This document shows positions 36,685 to 46,886 of a stretch of DNA of 48,005 nt, piece after piece. The stretch's first letter is position 1, and each line of letters starts with the position of its first letter. The notes below the pieces were generated by a model. It had not been told where the DNA came from and did no database searches. It saw only the letters and a program-made list of their open reading frames with translations. A program made the translations under genes and the position numbers. This DNA is from an uncultured Chromatiaceae bacterium (GTDB lineage: Bacteria > Pseudomonadota > Gammaproteobacteria > DRLM01): positions 1 to 48,005 of the forward strand of contig CALZJG010000027.1 of assembly GCA_945787555.1 (NCBI GenBank), read 5' to 3'.

Positions 36685-37581
36685 ATGGCAAATTATAAAA
36701 ATGCGCTAGCATATTGCGCAGGCGTGCTTCTATTCTTCGCAGGTGCGGGGGTAGGACATACCGAATTCGCGATGAACTGGGCGGCCGACGGGGACGTATT
36801 CGGGATAGGTAGCCCCCACGCCAATTGTAATCGCGGTGAAGGGCTGCTCAATTGCGGCCAACTCGGGGGTCGGACCGAGGTGGATAAAACACCGTTCCTG
36901 ATGGAGCGGGTGAGAGACGCCGACGGCCAAACCTACTATCACATGATTATCGGCGTACCGGGCAGCGGCGACCTGACCGACGTGAAGTTCGCCCAGGAGA
37001 CCTACATCCGCGCGGGGGGTTCTTCCTGGTTTACCGGGATCCCGGGGTCATCCAGTATCGGTGCGAATTTTCGGCCTGTCGGTTCTGATAGGTTTGGACC
37101 GCAGCAGCCGTTCAATACTGACGAGACGATTTCCGGCAACGCCACCGCCAACCCCACTCGCGTCCAAATGGTCCAAATCAACAATGACGGCGAACTCCAG
37201 CAAGAATTCGTCAAGGACCGCTTCCTGTTTAAGCCCAAGATTACCCAGACCATCACCTCTTCGGACGGCAGCATGACCTCCGAATTCGTTGCGGACTTGA
37301 GCGACCTGTTGCTGTCTGATATGGCGACCCCGGGCCCCGTGATCAATCGCCTGACTTTTGCCGACGGCGCCGGATCCTTCGACATGGCGGTGGACGCCCC
37401 CAACAGCGTGACCAACGCAGGCCAATACCGCTGGGTACCCGGCACCGGTCCTGACGGAAGCTTCGGCACGTGGGAGTACGTGGGCGGCGCCTTCGATCCC
37501 TACGAGGTCGACTGGATCACCTTCCGTAATGACAGCGATCCCGACAACGCCGGCTCGGTTATCAAGAATCCCACACCGTAG
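36685..37581 (+). CDS. Secreted protein of unknown family, paralogue of the protein at 28881
   Basis: The 298-residue protein has a signal peptide (NALAYCAGVLLFFAGAGVGHT) and a Gly/Asn/Asp-rich, probably beta-sheet mature chain. A central block from about residue 150 (GNATANPTRVQMVQINNDGE, LQQEFVKDRFLFKPKITQTI, MTSEFVADLSDLLLSDM, then INRLTFADG) aligns with residues about 207-300 of the protein at 28881. The two are therefore paralogues placed at opposite edges of the TPS island. The family is unknown to me. Two Cys residues near the start (CNRGEGLLNC) may form a disulphide. GAGGA lies 2 bases before the ATG; an intrinsic terminator follows. Confidence 0.7.
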   Translation: MANYKNALAYCAGVLLFFAGAGVGHTEFAMNWAADGDVFGIGSPHANCNRGEGLLNCGQLGGRTEVDKTPFLMERVRDADGQTYYHMIIGVPGSGDLTDVKFAQETYIRAGGSSWFTGIPGSSSIGANFRPVGSDRFGPQQPFNTDETISGNATANPTRVQMVQINNDGELQQEFVKDRFLFKPKITQTITSSDGSMTSEFVADLSDLLLSDMATPGPVINRLTFADGAGSFDMAVDAPNSVTNAGQYRWVPGTGPDGSFGTWEYVGGAFDPYEVDWITFRNDSDPDNAGSVIKNPTP

Positions 37582-37607
37582 ACGGGCGGGCATCATCTCA
37601 CTGCACA

Positions 37608-37640
37608 ACGGCCCCGCTCCGAGCGGGGCCGTCTGCATTT
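37608..37640 (+). terminator. Probable intrinsic terminator after the island
   Basis: The 12-base arms ACGGCCCCGCTC (37608-37619) and GAGCGGGGCCGT (37621-37632) pair perfectly, folding to a strong GC hairpin with a small loop, followed by CTGCATTT. The T-run is short. It ends transcription of the gene at 36685 before metG. Confidence 0.7.
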
Positions 37641-37794
37641 GGAACCCTGAACACTCGACCTCCTGACACTCCGCTGACATGAACAGCCAGAGCCGCTGCG
37701 GTCACTCGCAGAGGGTCACGGGCTACGATCCTGCGGCCAATTCAACTACAATGCCGGTCTTTTCCCAGCAATGTCCACTTGACCGGTAACCATC

Positions 37795-39822
37795 ATGACT
37801 CCAGCCCGCCGCAGGATCCTCGTCACCAGCGCCCTGCCCTATGCCAACGGCCCCATCCATTTGGGTCATCTGGTGGAATACATCCAAACGGATATTTGGG
37901 TGCGTTTCCAGAAAATGCGCGGTCATGACTGCATCTATGTTTGCGCCGACGATGCCCACGGCACCCCCATCATGTTGCGCGCCCAGCAGGAGGACATCGC
38001 CCCCGAGACTTTGATCGAACGCATCGGCCAGGAACATCGCGCCGATTTCGCGGATTTCGCCGTCGAGTTCGACAATTATCACAGCACCCATACGCCGGAG
38101 AACCGCGCCCTGGCTGGATTGATCTATCAGCGTCTCCACGAGGCCGGTCACATCAACACCCGCGTCATCACCCAGGCCTACGACCCCGAGAAGGAAATGT
38201 TTCTTCCCGACCGCTTCATCAAAGGGGAATGTCCACGCTGCGGGGCCCAGGACCAATACGGCGATAGTTGCGAAGTGTGCGGCGCCACTTACTCACCCAC
38301 GGAGTTGAAGAACCCGGTGTCGGTGATCTCGGGCGCCCGACCCATCGAGCGCGAATCATTGCATTACTTCTTCAAGTTGGGCGACTTCACGGAAATGCTG
38401 CGGCGCTGGACCACGGCCGGTCATCTGCAAGCCGAAGTCAGCAACAAACTGGACGAGTGGTTCAAGGCCGGCTTACAGGAATGGGATATTTCCCGAGACG
38501 CGCCTTATTTCGGCTTTGAGATCCCCGACGCACCGGGCAAGTATTTCTACGTCTGGCTGGACGCACCCATCGGCTATATGGCCAGCTTCAAAGCCTATTG
38601 CGAACGCACCGGCACCGACTTCGATGCTTACTGGGGCAAGGACAGCCAGACCGAGTTGTATCACTTCATCGGCAAGGACATCATTTACTTCCACGCGCTG
38701 TTCTGGCCGGCCATGCTGGCCGGGGCGGGCTTCCGCACCCCCAGCGCTATCTACGCCCATGGCTTTCTCACCGTAAACGGGCAAAAGATGTCCAAGTCGC
38801 GCGGTACCTTCATCATGGCGCGCACCTATCTGGAACACCTCAATCCCGAATACCTGCGCTACTATTTCGCGGCCAAACTGAGCAATGGCGTAGACGATCT
38901 CGACCTCAATCTGGACGACTTCGCGCAACGCGTGAACGCCGATCTGGTGGGTAAAGTCGTGAACATCGCCAGCCGTTGCGCGGGCTTCATCACCAAGCGT
39001 TTCAACGGCCGACTCAGTGATGAATTGACCGATCGTGACCTGTACGACGACTTCATCGCCGCCGGCCCACGCATCGCGGCGCACTACGAAAACCGTGAAT
39101 TCAGTCGTGCGGTGCGCGAGATCATGGAACTGGCCGACCGCGCCAATCAGTACATCGACGAATGCAAGCCGTGGGTGGTGGCCAAGCAAGCCGACGGCGA
39201 AGACGCCTTGCAAGCGATCTGCAGCGCGGGCATCAATCTGTTCCGGGTATTGATGACCTATCTCAAACCCATCTTGCCGCGCATGGCGGAGCAGGCCGAG
39301 ATCTATTTGAACTGCCCGCCGCTGACTTGGGAGGCTGTGCTCGCGCCACTGACTGCGCATACCGTGCAGCCCTACGAAGCACTGATGACGCGCGTCGATC
39401 CGGCCCACATCGCCGCCATGATCGAGGACTCCACATCCAGCTTGAGCACAGCGACCGCGCCCGCCACGGGCGCGCTGCTCGATAACCCGATCGCCCCGAC
39501 CATCAATTACGACGATTTCGCCAAAATCGATCTGCGCGTCGCCAAAATCATCGCCGCAGAGCAAGTCCCCGGCGCCGACAAGCTGCTGCGCCTAACCGTG
39601 GACTTGGGCGGCGAGATCCGCAATGTCTTCGCCGGCATCAAGTCCGCCTACTCACCGCAGGACTTGGTGGGCCGTCTGACCGTGGTGGTGGCGAATCTGG
39701 CCCCCCGCAAGATGAAATTCGGCCTGTCAGAGGCCATGGTGTTGGCGGCGGGGCCCGGCGGCAAAGACTTATGGTTGCTGCAACCGGATGAGGGCGCCGC
39801 GCCGGGGGCGCGGGTTAAATAA
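37795..39822 (+). CDS. metG: Methionyl-tRNA synthetase
   Basis: The 675-residue class I synthetase charges tRNA-Met. The HIGH-type motif is [17 protein letters not shown] at the start and KMSKS is in [13 protein letters not shown] (about residue 332). A zinc knuckle [17 protein letters not shown] lies at about 145-160. The C-terminal 110 residues form the EMAP/OB-fold tRNA-binding dimerisation domain ([17 protein letters not shown]). The length equals that of E. coli MetG. The start at 37795 fits the family N-terminus. It is divergent from mrp across the island. Confidence 0.97.
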   Translation: MTPARRRILVTSALPYANGPIHLGHLVEYIQTDIWVRFQKMRGHDCIYVCADDAHGTPIMLRAQQEDIAPETLIERIGQEHRADFADFAVEFDNYHSTHTPENRALAGLIYQRLHEAGHINTRVITQAYDPEKEMFLPDRFIKGECPRCGAQDQYGDSCEVCGATYSPTELKNPVSVISGARPIERESLHYFFKLGDFTEMLRRWTTAGHLQAEVSNKLDEWFKAGLQEWDISRDAPYFGFEIPDAPGKYFYVWLDAPIGYMASFKAYCERTGTDFDAYWGKDSQTELYHFIGKDIIYFHALFWPAMLAGAGFRTPSAIYAHGFLTVNGQKMSKSRGTFIMARTYLEHLNPEYLRYYFAAKLSNGVDDLDLNLDDFAQRVNADLVGKVVNIASRCAGFITKRFNGRLSDELTDRDLYDDFIAAGPRIAAHYENREFSRAVREIMELADRANQYIDECKPWVVAKQADGEDALQAICSAGINLFRVLMTYLKPILPRMAEQAEIYLNCPPLTWEAVLAPLTAHTVQPYEALMTRVDPAHIAAMIEDSTSSLSTATAPATGALLDNPIAPTINYDDFAKIDLRVAKIIAAEQVPGADKLLRLTVDLGGEIRNVFAGIKSAYSPQDLVGRLTVVVANLAPRKMKFGLSEAMVLAAGPGGKDLWLLQPDEGAAPGARVK

Positions 39823-40040
39823 CAATTTGATATATAAAATCGATCTTTACTTAGAAGAAATAAATAATGGATTCCGAGTCGCCGTCCCTTTATCCTGCCC
39901 GACAGCCACACTGAAGCGGGCCGGTTGCGGCGCGCCTTCTGTTCGTTACTGCTAACTATTGAGTTTCCTTAGCAGATTTGGGTTGTAGTGGATGGCCTCC
40001 GCGCCACATACTAGAAACCTAGCAATTTACTAGGAGAATA

Positions 40041-40622
40041 ATGGCTGAGTACGCCTTACTGCTGGTCAGCACCGTGCTGGTGAACAACTTCGTACTGGTG
40101 AAGTTTCTCGGCCTGTGCCCGTTTATGGGGGTGTCCCGCAAGCTGGAGACCGCCACCGGGATGGCGCTCGCCACCACTTTCGTGCTCACCCTGTCGTCGG
40201 TATGCAGCTATCTGGCCAACGCCTACCTGCTGCAGCCGCTGGGTCTGGAATACCTGCGCACCATCACCTTCATTTTGGTGATCGCGGTGGTGGTGCAGTT
40301 TACCGAGATGGTCATCCATAAAACCAGTCCGTTGCTCTATCAAGTCCTGGGCATATTCCTGCCGCTCATCACCACCAATTGTGCGGTGCTAGGGGTGGCC
40401 TTGCTCAACGTGCAGGAACAACATGGCTTCATCGAATCGGCGATTTACGGCTTCGGCGCCGCGGCGGGCTTTTCGCTGGTGCTGATCCTGTTCGCCGCCA
40501 TGCGCGAACGCATTGCCGCCGCCGACGTGCCGGTGGCGTTTCGCGGCCCCGCCATCGGCTTGGTGACGGCCGGCCTCATGTCACTGGCCTTCATGGGCTT
40601 CTCGGGACTGGTGAAGGGCTGA
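40041..40622 (+). CDS. rnfA: Rnf electron transport complex subunit A
   Basis: The 193-residue protein has six membrane helices, starting [22 protein letters not shown]; the conserved [15 protein letters not shown] and [14 protein letters not shown] motifs carry the Cys residues that hold the RnfA/RnfE membrane Fe-S centre. It is part of the ion-motive ferredoxin:NAD+ oxidoreductase. AGGAG lies 6 bases before the ATG. It is the first of six contiguous genes rnfABCDGE. In the 218-base leader, CCTAG and CTAGG repeats precede the ribosome site. Confidence 0.95.
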   Translation: MAEYALLLVSTVLVNNFVLVKFLGLCPFMGVSRKLETATGMALATTFVLTLSSVCSYLANAYLLQPLGLEYLRTITFILVIAVVVQFTEMVIHKTSPLLYQVLGIFLPLITTNCAVLGVALLNVQEQHGFIESAIYGFGAAAGFSLVLILFAAMRERIAAADVPVAFRGPAIGLVTAGLMSLAFMGFSGLVKG

Positions 40623-40625
40623 GCC

Positions 40626-41186
40626 ATGCTGGAAGCGATCCTCGCGCTGACCGCGCTCGCCCTCATCTTCGGCCTGATCCTGGGCTACGCCGCCGTCCGC
40701 TTCAAAGTGGAAGGCGATCCGCTGGTCGAGAAGATCGACGCCATCCTGCCGCAAACCCAATGCGGCCAATGCGGCTTCCCCGGCTGCCGTCCCTACGCCG
40801 AGGCCATCGCCAAGAACGAGGCGGACATCAATCAGTGCCCCCCGGGCGGCGAGGCTGGCATACATGCGCTCGCCGATTTGCTGGGTGTGGACCCTAAACC
40901 ACTTAATCCCGACAACGGCCCGGTAAAAGAAGAGAAAAGCCTCGCCATCATCGATGAAAACATTTGCATCGGTTGCACGCTATGCATCCAAGCTTGCCCG
41001 GTGGACGCCATCCTGGGTGCCGCCAAGCAAATGCACACCGTGATCGCCTCGGAGTGCACCGGCTGCGAGCTATGTGTCGCGCCCTGCCCGGTGGATTGCA
41101 TCAGCATGGAGCCGGTCGAACAGAAGATCGATAACTGGAAATGGCCTTATCCGGAAGCGCCGGTCAAGAAAGCGGGCCAGGCGTGA
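40626..41186 (+). CDS. rnfB: Rnf electron transport complex subunit B (ferredoxin-like)
   Basis: The 186-residue protein has an N-terminal membrane anchor ([22 protein letters not shown]), then a four-Cys cluster site ([17 protein letters not shown] plus CPPGG), and two 4Fe-4S motifs ([14 protein letters not shown] and [15 protein letters not shown]). It accepts electrons from ferredoxin and passes them into the complex. The gene starts 3 bases after rnfA, and its stop overlaps the rnfC start (GTGA). Confidence 0.95.
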   Translation: MLEAILALTALALIFGLILGYAAVRFKVEGDPLVEKIDAILPQTQCGQCGFPGCRPYAEAIAKNEADINQCPPGGEAGIHALADLLGVDPKPLNPDNGPVKEEKSLAIIDENICIGCTLCIQACPVDAILGAAKQMHTVIASECTGCELCVAPCPVDCISMEPVEQKIDNWKWPYPEAPVKKAGQA

Positions 41187-42775
41187 ACGCGAAATTGTGG
41201 CGCTTTCACGGCGGCGTCCATCCGCCGCAGCACAAAGCTGAGTCTACCGGTGCGCCGGTACGACGCGCCCGCTTGCCCAAGCGCTTGGTGCTGCCCTTGC
41301 ACCAACATATCGGCGAAGCGGCCGAGCCCGTGGTGGTGAAAGGCGAGCAGGTGCTCAAAGGGCAGATGATCGCCCGCGCCAACGGTTACGTCAGCGCGGC
41401 GGTGCACGCGCCGACCTCGGGGGTGGTACTCGACATCGGCGATTACCCGGTCGCCCACCCATCGGGCTTGAGTGCGTCTTGCATCGTCATCGAAAGCGAC
41501 GGCGAGGAACGCTGGGTCGAACGCACGCCGGTCGAGGATTACACCGCCATCAATCCCAGCCATATGCGCAACATGATCCGCGAGGCCGGCATCGTCGGCC
41601 TAGGCGGCGCGGGCTTTCCCTCTTTCATCAAACTCAATCCCGGCCCCGGCAAAGTGGTCGACACCTTGATTCTCAACGGCATCGAGTGCGAACCGTACAT
41701 CACCTGCGATGACATGCTGATGCGCGAACGGCCGCAGGACATCATCGCCGGCATCCATATCCTGCGTCATGCGCTGCAGGCCAAGGAATGTGTCATTGCC
41801 ATCGAGGATAACAAGCCCGACGCCTATCGCATCATGAGCGAGGCGGTGGCGAGCGAGGAGAAGATCCGCGTCGCGTTATGCCCAACCATTTATCCGCAAG
41901 GCAGTGAAAAACAATTGGTGCAGGTGCTCACCGGCAAGGAAGTCCCCAGCAACGGACTGCCCATCCACGTCGGCGTAGTGCTACACAACGTCGGCACCGC
42001 TTATGCCGTACATCGCGCCATCCACTTGAACGAACCCTTGATCTCGCGTTACGTGACCATCACCGGCGACGCGATGGGACAGACCTGCAATCTGGAAGTC
42101 CTGTTCGGCACACCTATCATCGACCTGCTAGACGAATGCGCGGCCGACATGGCGCGACTGGATAGGCTCATCGTCGGCGGACCGATGATGGGCTTCGCCA
42201 TGCACACGGTGAATGCACCGGTCGTCAAAACCACCAACTGCGTGTTGGCCACCACCACGCAAGCCATGCCGGCGGCGCAAACCGCCATGCCGTGCATACG
42301 TTGCGGCGCGTGCATGGATGTCTGCCCGGTCAACCTGCTACCGCAACAACTCTACTGGCACAGCCACGCCAAGGAATTCGAGCGCGCGCAGGAATACAGC
42401 CTGTTCGATTGCATCGAATGCGGCTGCTGCGCCTATGTCTGCCCCAGCAATATTCCGTTGGTGCAGTACTATCGCTACGCCAAAGCCGAAATTTGGGCAC
42501 AGGAGCGCGAGAAGGATAGAGCCGATCTGGCGCGGCGTCGTCACGAATTTCGCATCGAGCGCATGGAGCGGGAAAAGGCCGAACGCGCCGCGCGCTTACA
42601 GAAGAAGAAGGCCGACGTCGCCGCCGGCGGGACCAAGCAGAAGGGCGACGATAAGGACAGCAAGAAGAACGCCATTCAGGCCGCTGTGGAACGCGCGCGC
42701 GTCAAGAAGGAAGCGGTGACGAATGAGGCCGACCCATCCTCCGAAGTTGAAGATAGCGACAAGAAACTGGACTGA
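41183..42775 (+). CDS. rnfC: Rnf electron transport complex subunit C
   Basis: The 530-residue subunit binds NADH/FMN and two 4Fe-4S clusters. Visible are the glycine-rich nucleotide site ([19 protein letters not shown]) and the cluster motifs [14 protein letters not shown] and [14 protein letters not shown]. The C-terminal 80 residues are a charged Lys/Glu/Ala helix, far shorter than the repeated tail of E. coli RsxC. The start is the GTG at 41183, overlapping the rnfB stop, and the protein begins [17 protein letters not shown]. Confidence 0.95.
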   Translation: MNAKLWRFHGGVHPPQHKAESTGAPVRRARLPKRLVLPLHQHIGEAAEPVVVKGEQVLKGQMIARANGYVSAAVHAPTSGVVLDIGDYPVAHPSGLSASCIVIESDGEERWVERTPVEDYTAINPSHMRNMIREAGIVGLGGAGFPSFIKLNPGPGKVVDTLILNGIECEPYITCDDMLMRERPQDIIAGIHILRHALQAKECVIAIEDNKPDAYRIMSEAVASEEKIRVALCPTIYPQGSEKQLVQVLTGKEVPSNGLPIHVGVVLHNVGTAYAVHRAIHLNEPLISRYVTITGDAMGQTCNLEVLFGTPIIDLLDECAADMARLDRLIVGGPMMGFAMHTVNAPVVKTTNCVLATTTQAMPAAQTAMPCIRCGACMDVCPVNLLPQQLYWHSHAKEFERAQEYSLFDCIECGCCAYVCPSNIPLVQYYRYAKAEIWAQEREKDRADLARRRHEFRIERMEREKAERAARLQKKKADVAAGGTKQKGDDKDSKKNAIQAAVERARVKKEAVTNEADPSSEVEDSDKKLD

Positions 42776-42856
42776 TAGCGCCTGCCGTCACCGGCACGCG
42801 GCGCTGACATGGTATATTTCAGGCGATTTTCGCATCCATAAGCACCACTTAACTCG

Positions 42857-43888
42857 ATGAAACTGCGCACGCCCATTTCCCCGCACATCCACATCCGCAC
42901 CACGGTCACCACCGTGATGTTGCGCGTGGTGGCGGCGCTGATACCGGGCATCGTGGTCTACGCCTGGCTATTCGGAGCCGGCGTGGTGATCAACATCCTC
43001 TTCGCCATCGCCGTGGCGCTCACCTGCGAAGCGCTGATGCTCAAGGCGCGCGGCCGTCCCCTGCGCCCATTCATGAGCGACGGCAGCGCGGTGGTGACCG
43101 CGGTACTGCTCGCCGTCGCGCTGCCGCCGCTATCGCCGTGGTGGCTGACGCTGATCGGTATCGCTTTCGCCATCGTGGTCGCCAAACACTTGTTCGGTGG
43201 CTTGGGCCACAACCCTTTCAACCCGGCGATGGTCGCCTATGTCATGTTGCTGATTTCGTTCCCGCGCGAAATGGTGCTGTGGGCACCGCCCACGGCGCTG
43301 GCCGAGCCGCCTTTGGATCTCATGGAAACGCTGCGCGCCATATTCCTCGGCCACTATCCCGGTGCGCTCAGCATCGATGCGCTGTCCATGGCCACCCCGC
43401 TGGACCAAGTCAAGACCCAGCTCGGCCTGGAGCAGAGCGTTGCCCAAACCCTCGCCGCCAGTCCCGCCTTCGGCATACTAGCGGGACGCGGTTGGGAATG
43501 GATCAACCTGGCCTTCCTGGCCGGCGGCGTGTGGTTGCTGCGCAAACGCATCATCGGCTGGCAAATCCCCGTGGCGATGCTGGGCGCGCTGGCCGCCATG
43601 GCGACGATATTCTATGTCATCGATCCCGAACACTACGCCTCGCCGTTGTTTCATCTGTTGAGCGGCGCGGCCATCCTCGGCGCCTTCTTCATCGCCACCG
43701 ACCCGGTCACCGCGGCCACCACGCCGCGCGGCCGGCTGATCTTCGGTGCCGGGATCGGTATCCTCACCTACGTCATCCGCACTTGGGGTGGTTATCCCGA
43801 CGGCGTGGCCTTCGCCGTGTTGCTAATGAACATGGCCGCGCCCACCATCGATTACTACACCCAGCCGCGGGTGTACGGTCGTAAATAG
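42857..43888 (+). CDS. rnfD: Rnf electron transport complex subunit D
   Basis: The 343-residue integral membrane flavoprotein begins with the family text ISPHIHIRTTVTTVMLRVV. The covalent FMN site is expected at Thr180 in ALSMATPLDQVK. Several membrane helices follow, with GHNPFNPAMVAYVMLL before the flavin site. It lies 81 bases after rnfC, the largest gap in the operon. Confidence 0.95.
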   Translation: MKLRTPISPHIHIRTTVTTVMLRVVAALIPGIVVYAWLFGAGVVINILFAIAVALTCEALMLKARGRPLRPFMSDGSAVVTAVLLAVALPPLSPWWLTLIGIAFAIVVAKHLFGGLGHNPFNPAMVAYVMLLISFPREMVLWAPPTALAEPPLDLMETLRAIFLGHYPGALSIDALSMATPLDQVKTQLGLEQSVAQTLAASPAFGILAGRGWEWINLAFLAGGVWLLRKRIIGWQIPVAMLGALAAMATIFYVIDPEHYASPLFHLLSGAAILGAFFIATDPVTAATTPRGRLIFGAGIGILTYVIRTWGGYPDGVAFAVLLMNMAAPTIDYYTQPRVYGRK

Positions 43889-43897
43889 GTAACGCGC

Positions 43898-44545
43898 ATG
43901 CTGGCCCGACACATGCTCAAGACCGGCGCCCTGCTCGCCGCCTTCGCCGTCCTCGGCACGGCGCTGGTGGCGATGACGTTCGAGGGCACCAAGGACACCA
44001 TCGCCGCGCAAGAACGCGAATACTTGCTGCGCAGCCTCAACGCCCTGGTGCCGGCCGCGAGCCACGACAACGACTTATACAGCGACACACTGACGGTGGG
44101 CGACACGAACCTGTTCGGCGATGATCCCGTGACCGTGTATCGTGCACGCAAGGAGGAGCAACCGGTGGCGGTAGTCCTGACCCCCACCGCCCCCGACGGC
44201 TACAGCGGCGATATCAAACTTTTGGTGGCCATCACCCATGACGGCACGGTGCTGGGGGTGCGCGTTGCAGCCCACAGGGAAACCCCCGGTCTGGGCGATG
44301 GCATCGACATCGCCAAATCCGCTTGGATCACCCAATTCGACGCTAAATCCCTGACCAATCCCGACAGCAAACGCTGGCGGGTCAAGAAGGACGGCGGTGA
44401 ATTCGATCAATTTACCGGTGCCACCATCACGCCGCGTGCGGTAGTCAAAGCGGTACGCAAGAGCCTAGAATACTTTGAGCAGCATCGCGATGGACTATTC
44501 GCGCCCGCTGCGCCGGACCAGAAGGAGGCCGCCCCTCATGGCTGA
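43898..44545 (+). CDS. rnfG: Rnf electron transport complex subunit G
   Basis: The 215-residue protein has one N-terminal membrane helix and a periplasmic FMN-binding domain. The covalent flavin site is TGAT at residues 173-176 ([14 protein letters not shown]), with Thr176 the expected attachment point. [14 protein letters not shown] is also typical. Its end overlaps rnfE by 8 bases. Confidence 0.95.
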   Translation: MLARHMLKTGALLAAFAVLGTALVAMTFEGTKDTIAAQEREYLLRSLNALVPAASHDNDLYSDTLTVGDTNLFGDDPVTVYRARKEEQPVAVVLTPTAPDGYSGDIKLLVAITHDGTVLGVRVAAHRETPGLGDGIDIAKSAWITQFDAKSLTNPDSKRWRVKKDGGEFDQFTGATITPRAVVKAVRKSLEYFEQHRDGLFAPAAPDQKEAAPHG

Positions 44546-45227
44546 AAAAACTCATCACGAGATCGCCCGCGACGGATTGTGGACCAACAACGTCGCCTTG
44601 GTGCAAGTCCTCGGCCTGTGCCCCTTGCTGGCAGTCAGCTCCACGGTGGTCAACGGCCTGGCCTTAGGGCTGGCCACTTTGCTGACACTGGTGCTGTCCA
44701 ACGCGGTGGTTTCCATGATCCGCAACTACGTCACGCCGGAAATTCGCATCTCGGTATTCGTGATGATCATCGCCGCCATCGTCACCGTCATCGAACTGGC
44801 GATGAACGCGTATTTCCATGAGCTGTACTTGATCCTCGGCATTTTCATCCCGCTCATCGTCACCAACTGCTCCATCCTCGGCCGTGCCGAGGCCTTCGCC
44901 TCCAAGCATGCCGTGGTGCCCGCCGCGCTGGATGGCTTGTACATGGGGCTGGGCTTCACCGCCGTACTGGTGGCCTTGGGCGCGCTGCGCGAAGTGCTGG
45001 GCAAGGGCACGCTGTTTTCCCAGGCCCAGTTGATGTTCGGTGACAATGCGCAGTGGCTGACCATTACCCTGGTAGAGGATTATCGCGGCTTTTTGCTCGC
45101 CATTCTGCCGCCCGGCGCGTTCATCTGCCTGGGCTTGCTGATCGCGCTGAAAAACGTCATCGATAGCCGTCGCAAAACGAAACCGGCCCCGGCGGCGCAT
45201 CCCGCTGCGGCCGAGAGCGCGGCCTAG
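44538..45227 (+). CDS. rnfE: Rnf electron transport complex subunit E
   Basis: The 229-residue six-helix protein is homologous to RnfA, with mirrored motifs [12 protein letters not shown] and [15 protein letters not shown] whose Cys residues ligate the shared intramembrane cluster. It begins at the ATG at 44538, preceded by AAGGAGG, within the end of rnfG. The C-terminal tail is Ala/Pro-rich. It is followed after 27 bases by nth, the usual neighbour. Confidence 0.95.
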   Translation: MAEKTHHEIARDGLWTNNVALVQVLGLCPLLAVSSTVVNGLALGLATLLTLVLSNAVVSMIRNYVTPEIRISVFVMIIAAIVTVIELAMNAYFHELYLILGIFIPLIVTNCSILGRAEAFASKHAVVPAALDGLYMGLGFTAVLVALGALREVLGKGTLFSQAQLMFGDNAQWLTITLVEDYRGFLLAILPPGAFICLGLLIALKNVIDSRRKTKPAPAAHPAAAESAA

Positions 45228-45254
45228 CGTCGCGGTGCTCGGTGTTCCCACGTC

Positions 45255-45896
45255 ATGACACCTCGCCAGCGCCGTGCGCTCTTTCAGCGTTTTCAACAGG
45301 TCAATCCCAAACCGACCACGGAACTGAATTTCCGCACGCCCTTTGAATTGCTCATCGCCGTGGTGCTCTCGGCGCAAGCCACCGACAAGGGCGTGAACAA
45401 GGCCACGGACAAATTGTTCAAGGTCGGCCACACCCCGCAAGCCATCCTCGCCCTGGGCGAAGCGGGTTTGAAAAAATATATCAGCACCATCGGGCTCTAT
45501 AACAGCAAGGCCAAGCACATCATCGCCACCTGCCGCTTGTTAATCGAACAACACCACGGTAGCGTCCCGCGTGATCGCGCCGCGCTCGAAGCCCTGCCCG
45601 GCGTGGGCCGCAAGACCGCCAACGTCATACTCAACACCGCCTTCGGTGAGCCAACCATCGCCGTCGACACGCATATCTACCGCGTCGCTAATCGCCTCGG
45701 TCTCGCGCCGGGCAAAACGCCCCTGGCGGTGGAAAAGAAGCTGCTGGCGGTAGTGCCGGATGAATACAAGCACGACGCCCACCATTGGCTGATCTTGCAT
45801 GGACGCTATGTGTGCACGGCGCGCAAACCGCAATGCCCTTCGTGCATCGTGCGAGATCTATGCGCCTATCCCGATAAGACCGCAGCGGAGAGTTAA
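45255..45896 (+). CDS. nth: Endonuclease III
   Basis: This 213-residue DNA glycosylase/AP lyase removes oxidised pyrimidines. The helix-hairpin-helix LPGVGRKTANVILNTAFG includes the catalytic Lys (GRKTAN), followed by the catalytic Asp in VDTHIYRVANRLG. Four Cys residues at the end (CTARKPQCPSCIVRDLC) bind the 4Fe-4S cluster. Nth commonly sits downstream of rnfE. No strong ribosome site precedes the ATG at 45255, so it may depend on translation of rnfE. Confidence 0.96.
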   Translation: MTPRQRRALFQRFQQVNPKPTTELNFRTPFELLIAVVLSAQATDKGVNKATDKLFKVGHTPQAILALGEAGLKKYISTIGLYNSKAKHIIATCRLLIEQHHGSVPRDRAALEALPGVGRKTANVILNTAFGEPTIAVDTHIYRVANRLGLAPGKTPLAVEKKLLAVVPDEYKHDAHHWLILHGRYVCTARKPQCPSCIVRDLCAYPDKTAAES

Positions 45897-45901
45897 GTCA
45901 T

Positions 45902-46330
45902 ATGTTTTATTCCCAGGACCGCCATAAGCTGCGCCAATTCTTCTACGACGCCTGGCGCAAATTCCGCGCCGATGAAGCCATGGAGCCCATGGAACGCATG
46001 GTGGCGCAAGTCGTCGCCGAGCATCCGGAATACCATGCCCTGCTGGAACACAGCGACCCGGCCTTGGATCAGGATTACCGACCCGAACTCGGCCAGACCA
46101 ACCCTTTTCTGCACCTGGGCATGCACATCGCCATCCACGAACAACTCACCACCGATAGACCGGTGGGGATACGTGATATACATCAAACGCTCGCTGCAAA
46201 ACTCGGCGACAGCCACGAGGCGGAACACCGCATGCAGGAATGTCTCGGTGAGATGATATGGCACGCGCAGCGCGCCAACACCGAGCCCGACGAAGAGGTT
46301 TATCTAGAATGTCTACGCAAAATGCTTTGA
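45902..46330 (+). CDS. DUF1841 family protein
   Basis: The 142-residue soluble protein has the DUF1841 pattern: MFYSQDRHKLRQFFYDAWRK at the start, then NPFLHLGMHIAIHEQL and ECLGEMIWHAQR. Conserved His residues in the middle suggest a metal or active site, but no function is established. It begins 5 bases after nth, with no clear ribosome site. Its end overlaps the next gene by 22 bases. Confidence 0.85.
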   Translation: MFYSQDRHKLRQFFYDAWRKFRADEAMEPMERMVAQVVAEHPEYHALLEHSDPALDQDYRPELGQTNPFLHLGMHIAIHEQLTTDRPVGIRDIHQTLAAKLGDSHEAEHRMQECLGEMIWHAQRANTEPDEEVYLECLRKML

Positions 46331-46800
46331 TCGCTCCCATCCCCACCCGTCTGTGGCGTGGATTCATCGTCGTGGGCGCGGCGCTGGCCCTGCTCGCCTG
46401 CGACAATCTCACACCACCCGCCCCTCACACCTCATCCCCCGGCACACCAGCCGCGATCGTCGCTTCCGATGACGATCTCATCGCCAGCGCCGTCCGCGAC
46501 CAGCGCTCCGGCTTCATGGTGGATATCGCGGGCAAGGTCCAGCGCCTACTACCGGACGACAAGAAAGGTTCGCGGCATCAACGCTTCATCATAAAATTGT
46601 CGTCGGGCCGGACGCTGTTGATCGCCCACAACATCGATCTGGCGCCGCGCATCGACACCCTCAAGGTGGGCGACCACATTGAGTTACACGGCCAATACGA
46701 ATGGAACCCGCAAGGCGGCGTCATCCATTGGACCCATCACGATCCCGACGGTCACCATGAAGCGGGATGGATACGCCATCAGGATAAACTTTACCGTTGA
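46309..46800 (+). CDS. DUF3465 lipoprotein
   Basis: The 163-residue protein has a lipobox (VVGAALALLACDN; Cys is the lipidated residue), a Pro/Ser linker, and a domain matching DUF3465: VDIAGKVQRLLPDDKKGSRH, then ILIAHNIDLAPR-like text and GDHIELHGQYEWNP, ending GVIHWTHHDPDGHHEAGWI. Such proteins are thought to be small OB-like envelope proteins of unknown role. The ATG at 46309 gives the correct signal; it overlaps the DUF1841 gene. Confidence 0.8.
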   Translation: MSTQNALIAPIPTRLWRGFIVVGAALALLACDNLTPPAPHTSSPGTPAAIVASDDDLIASAVRDQRSGFMVDIAGKVQRLLPDDKKGSRHQRFIIKLSSGRTLLIAHNIDLAPRIDTLKVGDHIELHGQYEWNPQGGVIHWTHHDPDGHHEAGWIRHQDKLYR

Positions 46801-46886
46801 CGTAAGCGACAGGGGCACGACGCTTGATCTTGCCGTCACGCCGCTCTACAGTGAGTGACGCACATCACTCGCACAGGATGTAAGGC

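Noticed and set aside
38473-39564. A long minus-strand open frame inside metG
   Set aside because: metG is unmistakable on the other strand and the antisense translation has no family resemblance.
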